A DNA stretch of 64,000 bases from Sphingomonas sp. (lineage in GTDB: Bacteria > Pseudomonadota > Alphaproteobacteria > Sphingomonadales > Sphingomonadaceae), in the NCBI RefSeq assembly GCF_003248515.1, contig NZ_QFOB01000002.1:1-64000 (forward strand). Direction: 5' to 3'. The position numbers and the translations under genes were made by a program. Below, one piece after another: positions 15,910 to 25,093 of the stretch. The notes under the pieces were generated by a model. The model ran no database searches, was not told the DNA's origin, and saw only the letters and a program-made list of their open reading frames with translations. How positions within the stretch are numbered: position 1 is the stretch's first letter; each line of letters begins with the position of its first letter.

Positions 15910-17637
15910 TCAGTGCAACTCCTCGGCGGCCTCGACCCCCATGACGGCGAGACCATTGCGGATGATCTGCCCGATCGCATCGGCGAGCGCCAGCCGTGCC
16001 GCGCTCAAGGCCGGATCATCGGTGAGAAGGAAGCGACGACCCGGATCGTCATTCCCCCGATTCCACAGGGCATGGAAGGCCGCGGCGAGATCATAGAGAT
16101 AGAAAGCGATGCGGTGCGGCTCACGCGCGGCCGCCGCACCTTCGATCAGGCGCGGAAATTGCGCGGCGAGCTTCACAAGAATCAGTTCCTCGGCATCCAG
16201 CAAGGCGAGATCCGCCGGCGGCAGCGCCATCCCCGCCTCTGCCGCGCGCCGGTGGAGCGAATGGGTTCGGGCATGCGCATATTGCACGTAGAAGACGGGG
16301 TTGTCCTTGGAGGCTTCCACCACCTTGGCGAAATCGAAATCCATCTGCGCATCCGCCTTGCGCGTGAGCATTGTGAAGCGGACGACATCCTTGCCCACTT
16401 CGCGCACCACATCGGCCAGCGTGACGAACGAGCCGGAGCGCTTGGACATCTTCACCGGCTCGCCATCGCGCAGCAGCTTCACCATCTGCACGAGCTTCAC
16501 GTCGAAGGGCTTGCCACCGGTGAGCGCCTTCACCGCCGCCTGGATACGCTTGACGGTGCCGGCATGGTCCGCGCCCCAGATATCGATCAGCTGATCGGCG
16601 CTCTCGGCCTTCTGCCAGTGATAGGCGAGATCGGTGCCGAAATAGGTGAGCCCGCCATCCGACTTGCGCACCGGGCGATCCTGATCGTCGCCGAAGGCTG
16701 TGGACCGGAACAGGGTCATCTCGGTCGGCTCCCAATCGTCGGGAAGCTCGCCCTTGGGGGGTTCCAGCACGCCCTGATAGATCAGGCCATCGGCACGCAG
16801 ACGATCGAATGCCTTGTCCACGCGCCCCTCGGCCTGCACGGCGGCCTCGGAGGCGAACACCTCATGATTGATGCCGAGCAGCGCGAGATCGGCGCGGATC
16901 ATGTCCATCATCGCGGCCACGGCGCGCGTGCGGAACAGATCGAGCCACTCGCTCTCCGGCTTGCCCACATAGGAATCGCCATATTCGGCGGCCAGCGCCT
17001 GCCCGATCGGGATCAGATAATCGCCCGGATAGAAGCCCTCGGGAATCTGGCCGATATCCTCGCCCAGCGCCTCGCGATAGCGCAGATGCACCGAGCGGCC
17101 GAGCGTCTGCACCTGCGCGCCGGCATCGTTGATGTAATATTCGCGGGTGACGGCATAGCCCGCATATTCCAGCAACTGCGCCAGCGCATCGCCCACCACC
17201 GCGCCCCGGCAATGGCCCATGTGCATCGGCCCGGTGGGATTGGCGGAGACATATTCCACGTTCACGCGCAGGCCCTGCCCCGCATCGGAGCCGCCATAGG
17301 CCGCCCCTTCGGACAGGATCGTGGCCAGTTCCGCCCGCCACGTCGCCTCCGTCAGCCGCAGATTGATGAAGCCGGGGCCGGCAATCTCCACCGTCTCGAC
17401 ATGGGGCAGCGCCTCCAGCTTCGGCACGAGCAGAGCCGCCAGCGCGCGGGGATTGGTGGCGGCGGGCTTGGCCAGCACCATCGCGGCGTTGGTCGCCAGA
17501 TCGCCATGCGCCGCGTCACGCGGCGGCTCCACCGTGATCGCATCGCGCTTCAGGCCGGAAGGAAGTGCCCCTTCGGCTTCCAGCGCGTCGAGCGCGGCGG
17601 CGAGATCGGCGGAGAAACGGGCGTAGAGCGTGGGCAA
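15910..17637 (-). CDS. argS: Arginyl-tRNA synthetase
   Basis: 575 aa, class I. The HIGH-like motif is in VSANPTGPMHMGHCRGAVVGD, KMSKRSG serves the KMSKS role, and the C-terminal anticodon-binding DALR domain carries an HRIAFYLYDLAAAFHALWNRGN stretch. The start is TTG 17637: family N-termini align with PTLYARFSADLAAALDALEAEG, and no ATG or GTG is suitably placed. First gene of the operon that runs down to tatA. Confidence 0.93.
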   Translation of the reverse strand: MPTLYARFSADLAAALDALEAEGALPSGLKRDAITVEPPRDAAHGDLATNAAMVLAKPAATNPRALAALLVPKLEALPHVETVEIAGPGFINLRLTEATWRAELATILSEGAAYGGSDAGQGLRVNVEYVSANPTGPMHMGHCRGAVVGDALAQLLEYAGYAVTREYYINDAGAQVQTLGRSVHLRYREALGEDIGQIPEGFYPGDYLIPIGQALAAEYGDSYVGKPESEWLDLFRTRAVAAMMDMIRADLALLGINHEVFASEAAVQAEGRVDKAFDRLRADGLIYQGVLEPPKGELPDDWEPTEMTLFRSTAFGDDQDRPVRKSDGGLTYFGTDLAYHWQKAESADQLIDIWGADHAGTVKRIQAAVKALTGGKPFDVKLVQMVKLLRDGEPVKMSKRSGSFVTLADVVREVGKDVVRFTMLTRKADAQMDFDFAKVVEASKDNPVFYVQYAHARTHSLHRRAAEAGMALPPADLALLDAEELILVKLAAQFPRLIEGAAAAREPHRIAFYLYDLAAAFHALWNRGNDDPGRRFLLTDDPALSAARLALADAIGQIIRNGLAVMGVEAAEELH

Positions 17638-17761
17638 GGAGGCGTATCCGGATAGAGTGAGCGCGCGCCTGTAGCCGATAGGCGCGCGCGCGTCACGGCC
17701 GCCGATCCGGTGGTGGTGCCGGAAGGATCGACAGCGCCCGCGCAGTTGATACAGTTGCGCG

Positions 17762-18274
17762 ATGCAGCATCCGCCCCAGCAGACCATCACCTACATCATC
17801 ACCGGCCTCGTGATCGGGCTGGTGCTCCTGCTCCGCTATCGCGGGATGCGGCGGGCGAGCCGGCTGCGGCTGGAGACATTGTGGATCGTGCCCGCGCTGT
17901 TCGGGCTCGCTTTCTCGATCGGCGTGTATGAGGCGCCACCCCCCACGCCGCTCGGCTGGCTGTGGCTGGCGATCGCGGCCGGCATTGGCGCATTGCTTGG
18001 CTGGCAGCGCGGCAAGCTGATGAAGATCAGCGTGGATCCCGAAACGCACCAGCTTAACAAGCAGAACAGCCCCGCCGCCCTGCTCGTGATCGTGCTGCTG
18101 ATCGTGGCGCGCCAGGGGCTGCGCTACGAGGCGGCGGAAGCGGGCATCAACCTGATGAAGATCACCGGCATCATGTTTGCCTTCGCCTTCGGCCTGCTGG
18201 CCGCCACGCGCGCCGAAATGTATCTGCGCGCACGCCGCCTGCTGGACGAGGCGCGCGCCGCCCGCCCCGCCTGA
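17762..18274 (+). CDS. CcdC-like/DUF1453 membrane protein
   Basis: 170 aa with four to five predicted transmembrane helices (TYIITGLVIGLVLLL, WIVPALFGLAFSIGV, WLWLAIAAGIGALLG, AALLVIVLLIVARQG, GIMFAFAFGLLAAT). The layout, and the KISVDPETHQLNKQNSP loop between helices three and four, match the DUF1453/CcdC family, named after a Bacillus protein near the cytochrome c biogenesis gene ccdA. No specific activity is known. It diverges from argS and converges on the dGTPase gene. Confidence 0.75.
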   Translation: MQHPPQQTITYIITGLVIGLVLLLRYRGMRRASRLRLETLWIVPALFGLAFSIGVYEAPPPTPLGWLWLAIAAGIGALLGWQRGKLMKISVDPETHQLNKQNSPAALLVIVLLIVARQGLRYEAAEAGINLMKITGIMFAFAFGLLAATRAEMYLRARRLLDEARAARPA

Positions 18275-18294
18275 GCGGCCGCCGCCGGGCCGCT
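18274..18294. terminator. Hairpin between convergent genes
   Basis: AGCGGCC (18274-18280) and GGCCGCT (18288-18294) form a 7-bp stem in the 18-base gap between the CcdC-like and dGTPase-like genes. No T-tract. Confidence 0.4.
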
Positions 18295-19465
18295 AGAGCC
18301 CGTCCGGCATCTCCACCGGGCCGATCACCTCGCGATAGCGGGATACGGCGTAGCGGTCCGTCATCCCCGCGATGAAATCGCCGATGTGGCGGGTGCGCGC
18401 CGGTTCCCCGGCCGGGAGCGAGCCGAACCAGGCCGGCGGCAGCAGCGTCGGATCGGCCAGATAGGCTTCCGCCAGCCCCGCCACGATCCGGCTGGCCCTT
18501 TCCGCCACCGCAAGCTGGCTCGGATGGTGATAAAGCTCGGCATACATGAAGCGCTTCAGCGCGCGCTCCTCGGCCGCCATCGCCTCCGAAAAGCCGATCA
18601 GCGGGCCGGGCGCCGCGCGCACCTCCTCCACCGATGCGGGCGCCGCCTCCGCGATTCGGCGGCGGCTTTCGGCAATGAGATCGCCCACCATCCGCCCGAT
18701 CTGATCGCGGATCAGCTCGCCCGCCAGCCGATCGGCGGGGAGATGCGGCCAGCGATCGCGCACGACCGGCCAGCCATCCACCACCAGGGGCGCCGTCAGC
18801 ACCTTGTCCAGCGACAGCAGGCCGGCGCGCAGGCCATCGTCGATATCGTGATTGTCATAGGCGATATCGTCCGAAAGCGCGGCCACCTGCGCCTCCAGCG
18901 AGGGCTGGCCGCCCAGTTCCAGCGGGAAATCCCGATCGATCTCCGCCAGCGCCCAGGGGGCGGCGGCGACGGGGCCATTATGCTTGGCCAGCCCTTCCAG
19001 CATCTCCCACGTCAGGTTCAGCCCCGCATGATCGGGATAGGGCGATTCCAGCCGATCCAGCACGCGCAGCGTATGCGCATTGTGATCGAAGCCGCCGGCA
19101 TGCGCGGTCGCCGCCTTCAGCGCTTCCTCGCCGGCATGGCCGAAGGGCGGGTGGCCGATATCGTGGGCGAGGCACAGGGCCTCCGTAAGATCCTCGTTCA
19201 GCCCCAGCGCGCGCGCGATCGTGCGCCCGATCTGGGCGACTTCGATGCTGTGGGTAAGCCGCACGCGGAAATGATCGCCATCGGGCGCCACGAACACCTG
19301 CGTCTTGTGGCGCAGGCGGCGGAAGGCGATCGAATGGATGATCCGGTCGCGATCGCGCTGGAAGGCATCGCGCGGCGTGGTGGAACGGCCGTCGGGCGGA
19401 CCGAACCGGCGGCCACGGCTGCGCGCGGGATCGGAAGCGTAGGGAGCAGGCACGCGCCGCGCCAT
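18293..19465 (-). CDS. dgt: Deoxyguanosinetriphosphate triphosphohydrolase-like protein
   Basis: 390 aa HD-domain protein. The metal ligands are seen in RLTHSIEVAQIGR (His) and LAHDIGHPPFGHAGE (His-Asp), with the family-specific DRDRIIHSIAFRRLRHKTQVF ahead and a later YDNHDIDDGLRAG segment. It resembles the shorter alphaproteobacterial form that hydrolyses dNTPs to deoxynucleosides and triphosphate. ATG 19465 is preferred over 19555 because similarity begins at APYASDPARSRGR; no strong ribosome site precedes either. Confidence 0.9.
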   Translation of the reverse strand: MARRVPAPYASDPARSRGRRFGPPDGRSTTPRDAFQRDRDRIIHSIAFRRLRHKTQVFVAPDGDHFRVRLTHSIEVAQIGRTIARALGLNEDLTEALCLAHDIGHPPFGHAGEEALKAATAHAGGFDHNAHTLRVLDRLESPYPDHAGLNLTWEMLEGLAKHNGPVAAAPWALAEIDRDFPLELGGQPSLEAQVAALSDDIAYDNHDIDDGLRAGLLSLDKVLTAPLVVDGWPVVRDRWPHLPADRLAGELIRDQIGRMVGDLIAESRRRIAEAAPASVEEVRAAPGPLIGFSEAMAAEERALKRFMYAELYHHPSQLAVAERASRIVAGLAEAYLADPTLLPPAWFGSLPAGEPARTRHIGDFIAGMTDRYAVSRYREVIGPVEMPDGL

Positions 19466-19606
19466 AGAGGCTGATCGCCGGCTGCGAAAGCGCTTCCCGG
19501 CAAAGGAGCGCGAGCATCCGGCAAGCCATCGATCAGTCTGAACAAGGAAGCGCATTGGCGCGCATTCGCCGGATGCGCGAGGATCGGCCGATCAAGGAGC
19601 CCGATC

Positions 19607-19732
19607 ATGCGCAGCGACGATTTTCCGCCCATTCACTTGGAAAAAGGGCGCGCAAGCCGTCCGGCGATCCGGGCACGGCTGCGCGCTTTGTCGCTGGCGA
19701 GGCGGACCGGACTGCGCCCCGCCTTCGCCTGA
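19607..19732 (+). CDS. Candidate 41-aa basic small protein
   Basis: ATG 19607 has a full AAGGAG ribosome site 7 nt upstream and opens a 41-codon frame rich in arginine (MRSDDFPPIHLEKGR...), ending at TGA 19732 just before the convergent TPR-SPOR gene stop at 19739. It fills most of a 273-base gap that otherwise has no gene. No family is recognised; a predicted Arg-rich amphipathic helix may be present. The strong ribosome site is the main support. Confidence 0.4.
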   Translation: MRSDDFPPIHLEKGRASRPAIRARLRALSLARRTGLRPAFA

Positions 19733-19738
19733 GCCTCG

Positions 19739-21127
19739 TCAGAGCCGCTCGATCACCTCGCCGGCGTGGGTTGAGACGCGGAAGGTGGTAAGCCCCTCCT
19801 TCTTGCGTTCCGTCACCCAGTCCTGCGCGGCCTCGGCACTCGGGAAGGGGCCGATCAGCAGCCGGTTGGTGAAGCGATAATGCATCGTCCAGGGCGAGCG
19901 CCCACCCAGCTGGCCGGGCCATTTCGCCTTCAGCTGCGCCCAGGCGCGCGGCAGATCCGCCTTGTTGGCGCCACCCGCCACCTGCACGAAATGGCGGGGT
20001 GGATTGGCCTTCGCTACCTTCGCCTCGGCGGCGGCCTTGGCCTGCTCGGCTTTCTTCTTCTGTTCGGCGAGCGCCTCAGCCCGTTTCGCGGCGGCCACCT
20101 TCTGCTTCTGGGCGCGCAGGGCGGCGGAATCCTCCACCGCAGCCGCCTCCGAAGCGGCAGCCGCCGGTGCGCCCGTCGCCTGCGCGACGGTCGAGGGCGC
20201 GATCGCCGTCGCCACGGAGGCATCGGCCACGATCGTCCCCGCCGGCGCCGCCTTGCGCGATGAAGCGGGCGGCATCGCGATCGGCTTGCGCGCGGCCGGC
20301 GCGGCACTCGCGATCTTCGCGCTGCCCGGCGGCGACGGGAAGCGGCCGAGGAAGACCGCGGCGGCCTTTTCCGCCGGCTTCATCGCGGCGAGGCGGACGA
20401 GATAGGGGCGCAGCGTTTCCACCTGATTGGGAGGCAGAACGAGGCCGGCATCCTGCTCCGCTCCCGCCACGTCACCGGCCACGGCCTTGGCGAAGGCGCG
20501 CGTCCGCCATGCCGGAATATCCTGCTTGCGCAGCAGCGGATCCAGCGTGACGAGCGCGCCGGGAAGATTGCCGGAAATCGCCTGGCTCAGGGCGAGCCGG
20601 CGGATTGTGGTCGGATTCCCGGGATGGCTCACGAGGGCGAGCTGATAGGAAGCCTGCGCGCGACGACTGTCTCCGCTGAGATCGTAAGCCAGCCCACGAT
20701 CCTCCGCGATGCTGGCCTCGGCGACGCCCAGCGACTGCGCCTGCCGGAAATAGCGGAGTGCCGCGCGCGCATTGCCCGTCTGCACCGTGGCGGAAGCGAG
20801 CCCGGCCTTCACCGCGCCGTCATTGGGGGCCAGATCCTCGGCGCGGGCGAAAAAGCCCGTGGCGGCATTCACATCGCCCACCGCCAGCGCCGCCCGGCCC
20901 GCGCCGGCCAGCGCCTCGACATTGTTGGGCGAGGTGGAGAGCACCCGCAGATATTGCGAGAGCGCCTCGGGATGATCCCCGCGCGCGGCGGCGGCCCGGG
21001 CGATCGAAAGCGCGTCGGTGGGGGCGGACGCGTGAGGCGTCTCTTCCTCAAGGCTGTCCTGCGGGGCCTGGGCGAGAACGGGGCCGGCGAGTGCGGCGGA
21101 AAGTAGGAGAATCGGGCGGAGGCGCAT
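19739..21127 (-). CDS. TPR and SPOR domain protein
   Basis: 462 aa with a signal peptide (MRLRPILLLSAALAGPVLAQ). TPR-like repeats occupy roughly residues 40-240 (for example ALSQYLRVLSTSPNNVEALAGAG), followed by a low-complexity Ala/Lys-rich stretch and a C-terminal SPOR domain (HFVQVAGGANKADLPRAW to the end). It probably works in the periplasm on septal peptidoglycan. It lies directly downstream of ftsZ on the same strand. The start at 21127 is backed by AAGGG upstream and the signal peptide. Confidence 0.85.
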   Translation of the reverse strand: MRLRPILLLSAALAGPVLAQAPQDSLEEETPHASAPTDALSIARAAAARGDHPEALSQYLRVLSTSPNNVEALAGAGRAALAVGDVNAATGFFARAEDLAPNDGAVKAGLASATVQTGNARAALRYFRQAQSLGVAEASIAEDRGLAYDLSGDSRRAQASYQLALVSHPGNPTTIRRLALSQAISGNLPGALVTLDPLLRKQDIPAWRTRAFAKAVAGDVAGAEQDAGLVLPPNQVETLRPYLVRLAAMKPAEKAAAVFLGRFPSPPGSAKIASAAPAARKPIAMPPASSRKAAPAGTIVADASVATAIAPSTVAQATGAPAAAASEAAAVEDSAALRAQKQKVAAAKRAEALAEQKKKAEQAKAAAEAKVAKANPPRHFVQVAGGANKADLPRAWAQLKAKWPGQLGGRSPWTMHYRFTNRLLIGPFPSAEAAQDWVTERKKEGLTTFRVSTHAGEVIERL

Positions 21128-21292
21128 CGCCCGGCCCTTAATGGGGATTGCCCGGCCCGGCGATGAACAAGGCGCGGGACGAAAGCCGAAACGAGCGCGA
21201 TGCGGGACGAGCGGGATGCGCACCGCCACCAGCATCAGGGCCACCCCGTCTCCCCGACAGGCCGGGGAGACGGAAGCGTGCGATCCGCGCTC

Positions 21293-22753
21293 TTACTGGT
21301 TGTTCTGGCGGTTCAGGAAACGCGGAATATCGAGCGGATCCGAGGAGCCTTCCTCCTCGTCATCGTCATTGCCCACCTTGGCGGAACCGCGAGCGATGCT
21401 CGACATGCGTTCGAACAGGGTGCCGCCCTCACGCGCGGGAACCGGGCGGGGCGCCTCGCTGCGCTCCTGCCGCAGCCAGCGGCGCGGGCCGGCGGCAATC
21501 GGCGTCGGCTCGACGGCCGGAGCGGGCTGGCTCTGCACGGGAGCCGGCGCCGCGGCGACCGGCTGCTCGGGCTCACCGAGGATCAGTTCATCCTGCTCGT
21601 CATTAATGGCGGTCGGGGCCGGCTGCGCCGGCTCCGGCGCGGGAGCCTCCACGCTGGCCTCGGGCGCGGGCGGCGCGGGAGGCGTCGGCGCGGACGGCGC
21701 TTCGCCGGCAGGCGGGCGAGCCTCGGCGCGGCTGCGCGGCGGGAAGCTGAAGAGCTTGCTGGGCTCGGGCGCGGATGCCCCAAGCTCGCCGGCCTCGATC
21801 CCCGTCGCCACCACGGAGACGCGGATGCGGCCGTCCAGCTCGCTGTTGAAGGCGGAGCCCCAGATGATGTTGGCATCGGGATCGACCAGTTCGCGAATGT
21901 GGTTCGCGGCCTCGTCCACCTCCATGAGGCGCATATCCTCGCCCCCGGTGATCGAAACGATCACGCCCTTGGCGCCCTTCATGCTCACGCCATCCAGCAG
22001 CGGATTGGCGATCGCCTTCTCGGCCGCCTCGATCGCGCGATTGTCGCCGCCGGCCTCGCCCGTGCCCATCATCGCCTTGCCCATTTCGGACATGACGGAG
22101 CGGACGTCCGCGAAATCGAGGTTGATGAGGCCCGGCATCACCATCAGATCCGTGATGCCGCGCACGCCCTGCTGCAACACCTCGTCGGCCATCAGGAACG
22201 CTTCCTTGAAGGTCGTGTTCGGATTGGCGATCAGGAACAGATTCTGGTTGGGAATGACGATCAGCGTATCGACATGCTTCTGCAGCTCGGTGATGCCGGC
22301 ATCGGCCGATTTCATCCGGCGATTGCCCTCGAAGCTGAACGGCTTGGTGACGACGCCCACCGTGAGGATACCGCGCTCGCGCGCCGCCTTGGCGATCACG
22401 GGCGCCGCGCCCGTGCCCGTGCCACCGCCCATGCCGGCCGCGATGAAGCACATGTGTGCGCCTTCCAGCGCCTTTTCCACCTGATCCATCGTCTCTTCGG
22501 CGGCCGCACGGCCGATCTCGGGACGGGAGCCCGCGCCAAGACCCTGCGTGATCTTCAGGCCCAGCTGGATGCGCTGTTCGGCGGGCGAGGCGTTCAGCGC
22601 CTGCGCGTCCGTGTTGGCGACGATGAAGTCGACGCCCTGCACTTCGGCGGCGATCATGTTCGCAACCGCATTGCCGCCGGCGCCGCCGACGCCGATCACG
22701 CTGATGCGGGGCTTGAGTTCGTCGATTTCCGGCCGAAGGAATTCGATGGTCAT
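21293..22753 (-). CDS. ftsZ: Cell division protein FtsZ
   Basis: 486 aa tubulin-like GTPase that forms the Z ring. The GTP-binding signature GGGTGTGAAP, the N-terminal ISVIGVGGAGGNAVANM and the T7-loop region NLDFADVR are all present. After the core (about residue 320) a long Pro/Ala/Glu-rich intrinsically disordered linker leads to the C-terminal peptide DIPRFLNRQNNQ that binds FtsA and other partners. AAGG lies 11 nt before the start. It is the last gene of the division cluster and has its own upstream regulatory gap. Confidence 0.97.
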   Translation of the reverse strand: MTIEFLRPEIDELKPRISVIGVGGAGGNAVANMIAAEVQGVDFIVANTDAQALNASPAEQRIQLGLKITQGLGAGSRPEIGRAAAEETMDQVEKALEGAHMCFIAAGMGGGTGTGAAPVIAKAARERGILTVGVVTKPFSFEGNRRMKSADAGITELQKHVDTLIVIPNQNLFLIANPNTTFKEAFLMADEVLQQGVRGITDLMVMPGLINLDFADVRSVMSEMGKAMMGTGEAGGDNRAIEAAEKAIANPLLDGVSMKGAKGVIVSITGGEDMRLMEVDEAANHIRELVDPDANIIWGSAFNSELDGRIRVSVVATGIEAGELGASAPEPSKLFSFPPRSRAEARPPAGEAPSAPTPPAPPAPEASVEAPAPEPAQPAPTAINDEQDELILGEPEQPVAAAPAPVQSQPAPAVEPTPIAAGPRRWLRQERSEAPRPVPAREGGTLFERMSSIARGSAKVGNDDDEEEGSSDPLDIPRFLNRQNNQ

Positions 22754-22874
22754 GGGGCGTACCTTAAACAGACGGGCGGCTCACCGCCGATTACACCGAA
22801 TCTGACAGACTCGGCCACTTCGCGCGAGCAATTTCTGTGAAATTAACCACGGTTTATCCACAGACTTGTTCGCA
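22754..22874 (-). promoter_or_regulatory. ftsZ upstream region with DnaA box and GANTC site
   Basis: This 121-base ftsA-ftsZ gap contains a perfect DnaA box, TTATCCACA at 22854-22862 on the plus strand (TGTGGATAA in the ftsZ direction), and a GAATC (GANTC) CcrM-type methylation site at 22798-22802. In Caulobacter ftsZ is under DnaA and CcrM/GcrA control, so cell-cycle control here is a reasonable inference. No convincing -35/-10 pair was found. Confidence 0.55.
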
Positions 22875-24137
22875 TCAGAACGAGCCGCTCTTCACGACCG
22901 ACAGCAGCCGCTGGACCAGATTGCCGGGCGACAGCTTGACGATCGTCTGCGGGGCGGCCGCCGGGCGCAGATCGATGGGATCCGACGCGGCGAATTGTAC
23001 GAGACCGGCGAGCGTGGAGAAAGCCGGACCGCTATGCGCCTCGGGCAGACCGATCAATCCGCGCGGCCGGCCGATGCGGACGGCCCGGCCAAGCACCCCT
23101 TGCGCATAATCGGCGATGCCCTTCAGCTCGGCGCCGCCGCCGGTGAGCACCACCTGTCGCCCGACCGGGCCGACGAAGCCCAGGCTCTTGAGCGAGCCTT
23201 CGATCGCATTGAAGATATGTTCCAGCCGCAGGCGGATGATCGAGATGAGCTGCGCGCGCGTGATGCGGGGCGCCTCACCCGCATCCTGCTCCCCGGAGAG
23301 CGGCGCCACCTCGATCATCTCGTGATTGTCGCGCGGGGATGTCTGCGCGCTGCCGTGAAAGCATTTCATCCGCTCCGCCTGCGCCCGGCGCGTGCCGAAG
23401 GCGGAGGCGATATCATCGGTGATATCGGCCGCCCCCAGCGGCAGCGAGGCGAGGCCCACGAGCAGGCCGCCCGCGAACAGCGAGACGTTCGTCACCTCCG
23501 CCCCCAGTTCCACCAGCGCCACACCCAGTTCGCGCTCCTCGGCAGACAGGCAGGACATGGCGGTGGCGATCGGGCTCGCCACGATCTGGCGCACGGCGAG
23601 GTGCGCGGAGCGGACGCACAGATCCAGATTGCGGACCGGCGAAGGCTCCGCGACCACCACGTGAATATCCACGCCCAGCCTGTCGGCATGGAGGCCGAGA
23701 GGGTTCTTCACGCCTTTCAGCCCATCCAGCGTATAGAGCGTGGGCTGGGCATGCAGCACCATGCGCCCGTCCGGATCGATCGATCGGCGGCCCGCCATCA
23801 GCAGATCATCGATATCCTGCTGGGCGATGCGCTGCCCGCCCAGATCCACCTCCACCGAGGCGACATCGGAGACGAGGCCGCCGGCCGAGAAGCTGAGCCA
23901 GGTCTCGTCGATCTGGGTGCGCGCGATCCGCTCGGCCTGCTCCACCGCCTCCCGCACGGCGCCTTCGGTGGCGCCCATGTCGGCGATATAGCCGCGCCTT
24001 ATCCCCCGGCTCTCGCGCTGGCCGGTGCCGAGCACCATCAGCCCGTCAGGCGTGGGCTGCGCGATCAGCGCCGCCACCTTGGACGAGCCGATATCCAGCG
24101 CCGTGATCAATCCTTCGCTACGCGTCTGGGCCATCAC
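22875..24137 (-). CDS. ftsA: Cell division protein FtsA
   Basis: 420 aa actin-like ATPase that tethers FtsZ to the membrane. The phosphate-1 motif ITALDIGSSKVAALIA, the SHS2/1C segment and VLTGGGAELKGI (adenosine motif) are visible, and the C-terminus ends in the amphipathic membrane anchor VQRLLSVVKSGSF. The start is GTG 24137, 8 nt after GAGG; an ATG follows immediately at 24134. It is 20 bases after ftsQ. Confidence 0.96.
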   Translation of the reverse strand: MMAQTRSEGLITALDIGSSKVAALIAQPTPDGLMVLGTGQRESRGIRRGYIADMGATEGAVREAVEQAERIARTQIDETWLSFSAGGLVSDVASVEVDLGGQRIAQQDIDDLLMAGRRSIDPDGRMVLHAQPTLYTLDGLKGVKNPLGLHADRLGVDIHVVVAEPSPVRNLDLCVRSAHLAVRQIVASPIATAMSCLSAEERELGVALVELGAEVTNVSLFAGGLLVGLASLPLGAADITDDIASAFGTRRAQAERMKCFHGSAQTSPRDNHEMIEVAPLSGEQDAGEAPRITRAQLISIIRLRLEHIFNAIEGSLKSLGFVGPVGRQVVLTGGGAELKGIADYAQGVLGRAVRIGRPRGLIGLPEAHSGPAFSTLAGLVQFAASDPIDLRPAAAPQTIVKLSPGNLVQRLLSVVKSGSF

Positions 24138-24157
24138 TCGTGCCTCGTACTGACATC

Positions 24158-25093
24158 CTATATCTGGTTCGCGGGTTGGGGCGGGGTGACCTTGGCGCCC
24201 GGTTCGCTGGACATCCGGACCACCATCCGATCCGGCACGCGCATATCGAAGCGGACGATCCCCTGCCCCAGCAGCCGCGCCTCGCTATCCTTGCGCGCGA
24301 AGAGGGCGAAGGCATCGCGCGCCGCCTGATCGCCCTCGGGCAGCATCAGCGTCTCGCCAGACTGGAAGCGAACGTCCCAGCGGCGCCCGCCAATCCATGT
24401 CGCCCCCTCGATCAGGGGCTTGAGCACCGGCTGGGTGGCGATCAGCGCGGCGAATTCGCCCGCATGCAGATTGGCATCCGGGCCGATCACGAGGGGCAAT
24501 TGATCGAGCGGCGAGGACGGGCCGACCGGCGCGATCACGCGGCCAGCCATATCGATCAGCGAAAGCTTGTAATCATGCTGCCAGACGCCGGCCGGCCTGC
24601 GCTCGACGATATCGACGATCAGCGTATCGGGCAGGCGGCGGGAAACGCGCGCATCCTCCACCCAGGCAAGGCCCAGCAGCGACTGGCGAATGCCGGAAAG
24701 ATCCACCAGCGGCATATCCTGCCCGCGCGAATCCATCGCCACGCGATAGACGGCATCACGATCGACATGGGTGCGGCCGTTCACCTCGATCGTGCGCACG
24801 ACGAAGCCGGCCCGCCCGATGGCATGCGAAAGCGCCATGCCGATCATGCCCGGCACCCCCATCGCCACCACGCCGGCGACGATGCCGCCCGCCAGCAGCA
24901 GGCCCAGCGTCCAGTTGCCCAGGCCGCGCAGGAAGCCATCCGGCAGCGGCAGCGAGGCCAAAGCCTTGCCGATCATCGCGCCGGCCCCCGGCGATGCTGT
25001 GCGCGCGGGCGGCCGCACGCGCGCCGGCGCACGGCGGGCGGCGCTGGTCGCCGGCCGTGCGCGCGGGCGCTTGGGGGCCGCCTTCGCGCTCAC
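24158..25093 (-). CDS. ftsQ: Cell division protein FtsQ
   Basis: 311 aa bitopic protein. A basic, Ala/Pro/Arg-rich cytoplasmic tail (residues 1-38) precedes a transmembrane segment (LGLLLAGGIVAGVVAMGV), then the POTRA domain (FVVRTIEVNGRTHVDRDAV) and the beta domain. It links early and late divisome proteins. GTG start overlaps the ddl stop by four bases. Confidence 0.93.
   Translation of the reverse strand: MSAKAAPKRPRARPATSAARRAPARVRPPARTASPGAGAMIGKALASLPLPDGFLRGLGNWTLGLLLAGGIVAGVVAMGVPGMIGMALSHAIGRAGFVVRTIEVNGRTHVDRDAVYRVAMDSRGQDMPLVDLSGIRQSLLGLAWVEDARVSRRLPDTLIVDIVERRPAGVWQHDYKLSLIDMAGRVIAPVGPSSPLDQLPLVIGPDANLHAGEFAALIATQPVLKPLIEGATWIGGRRWDVRFQSGETLMLPEGDQAARDAFALFARKDSEARLLGQGIVRFDMRVPDRMVVRMSSEPGAKVTPPQPANQI

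Noticed and set aside
13948..17655. A stop-free frame of 1,235 codons on the plus strand opposite nagZ, the SPOR gene and argS
   Set aside because: The translated product is His/Arg/Gly-rich low complexity and spans three well-identified genes; it is a by-product of high GC codon bias.
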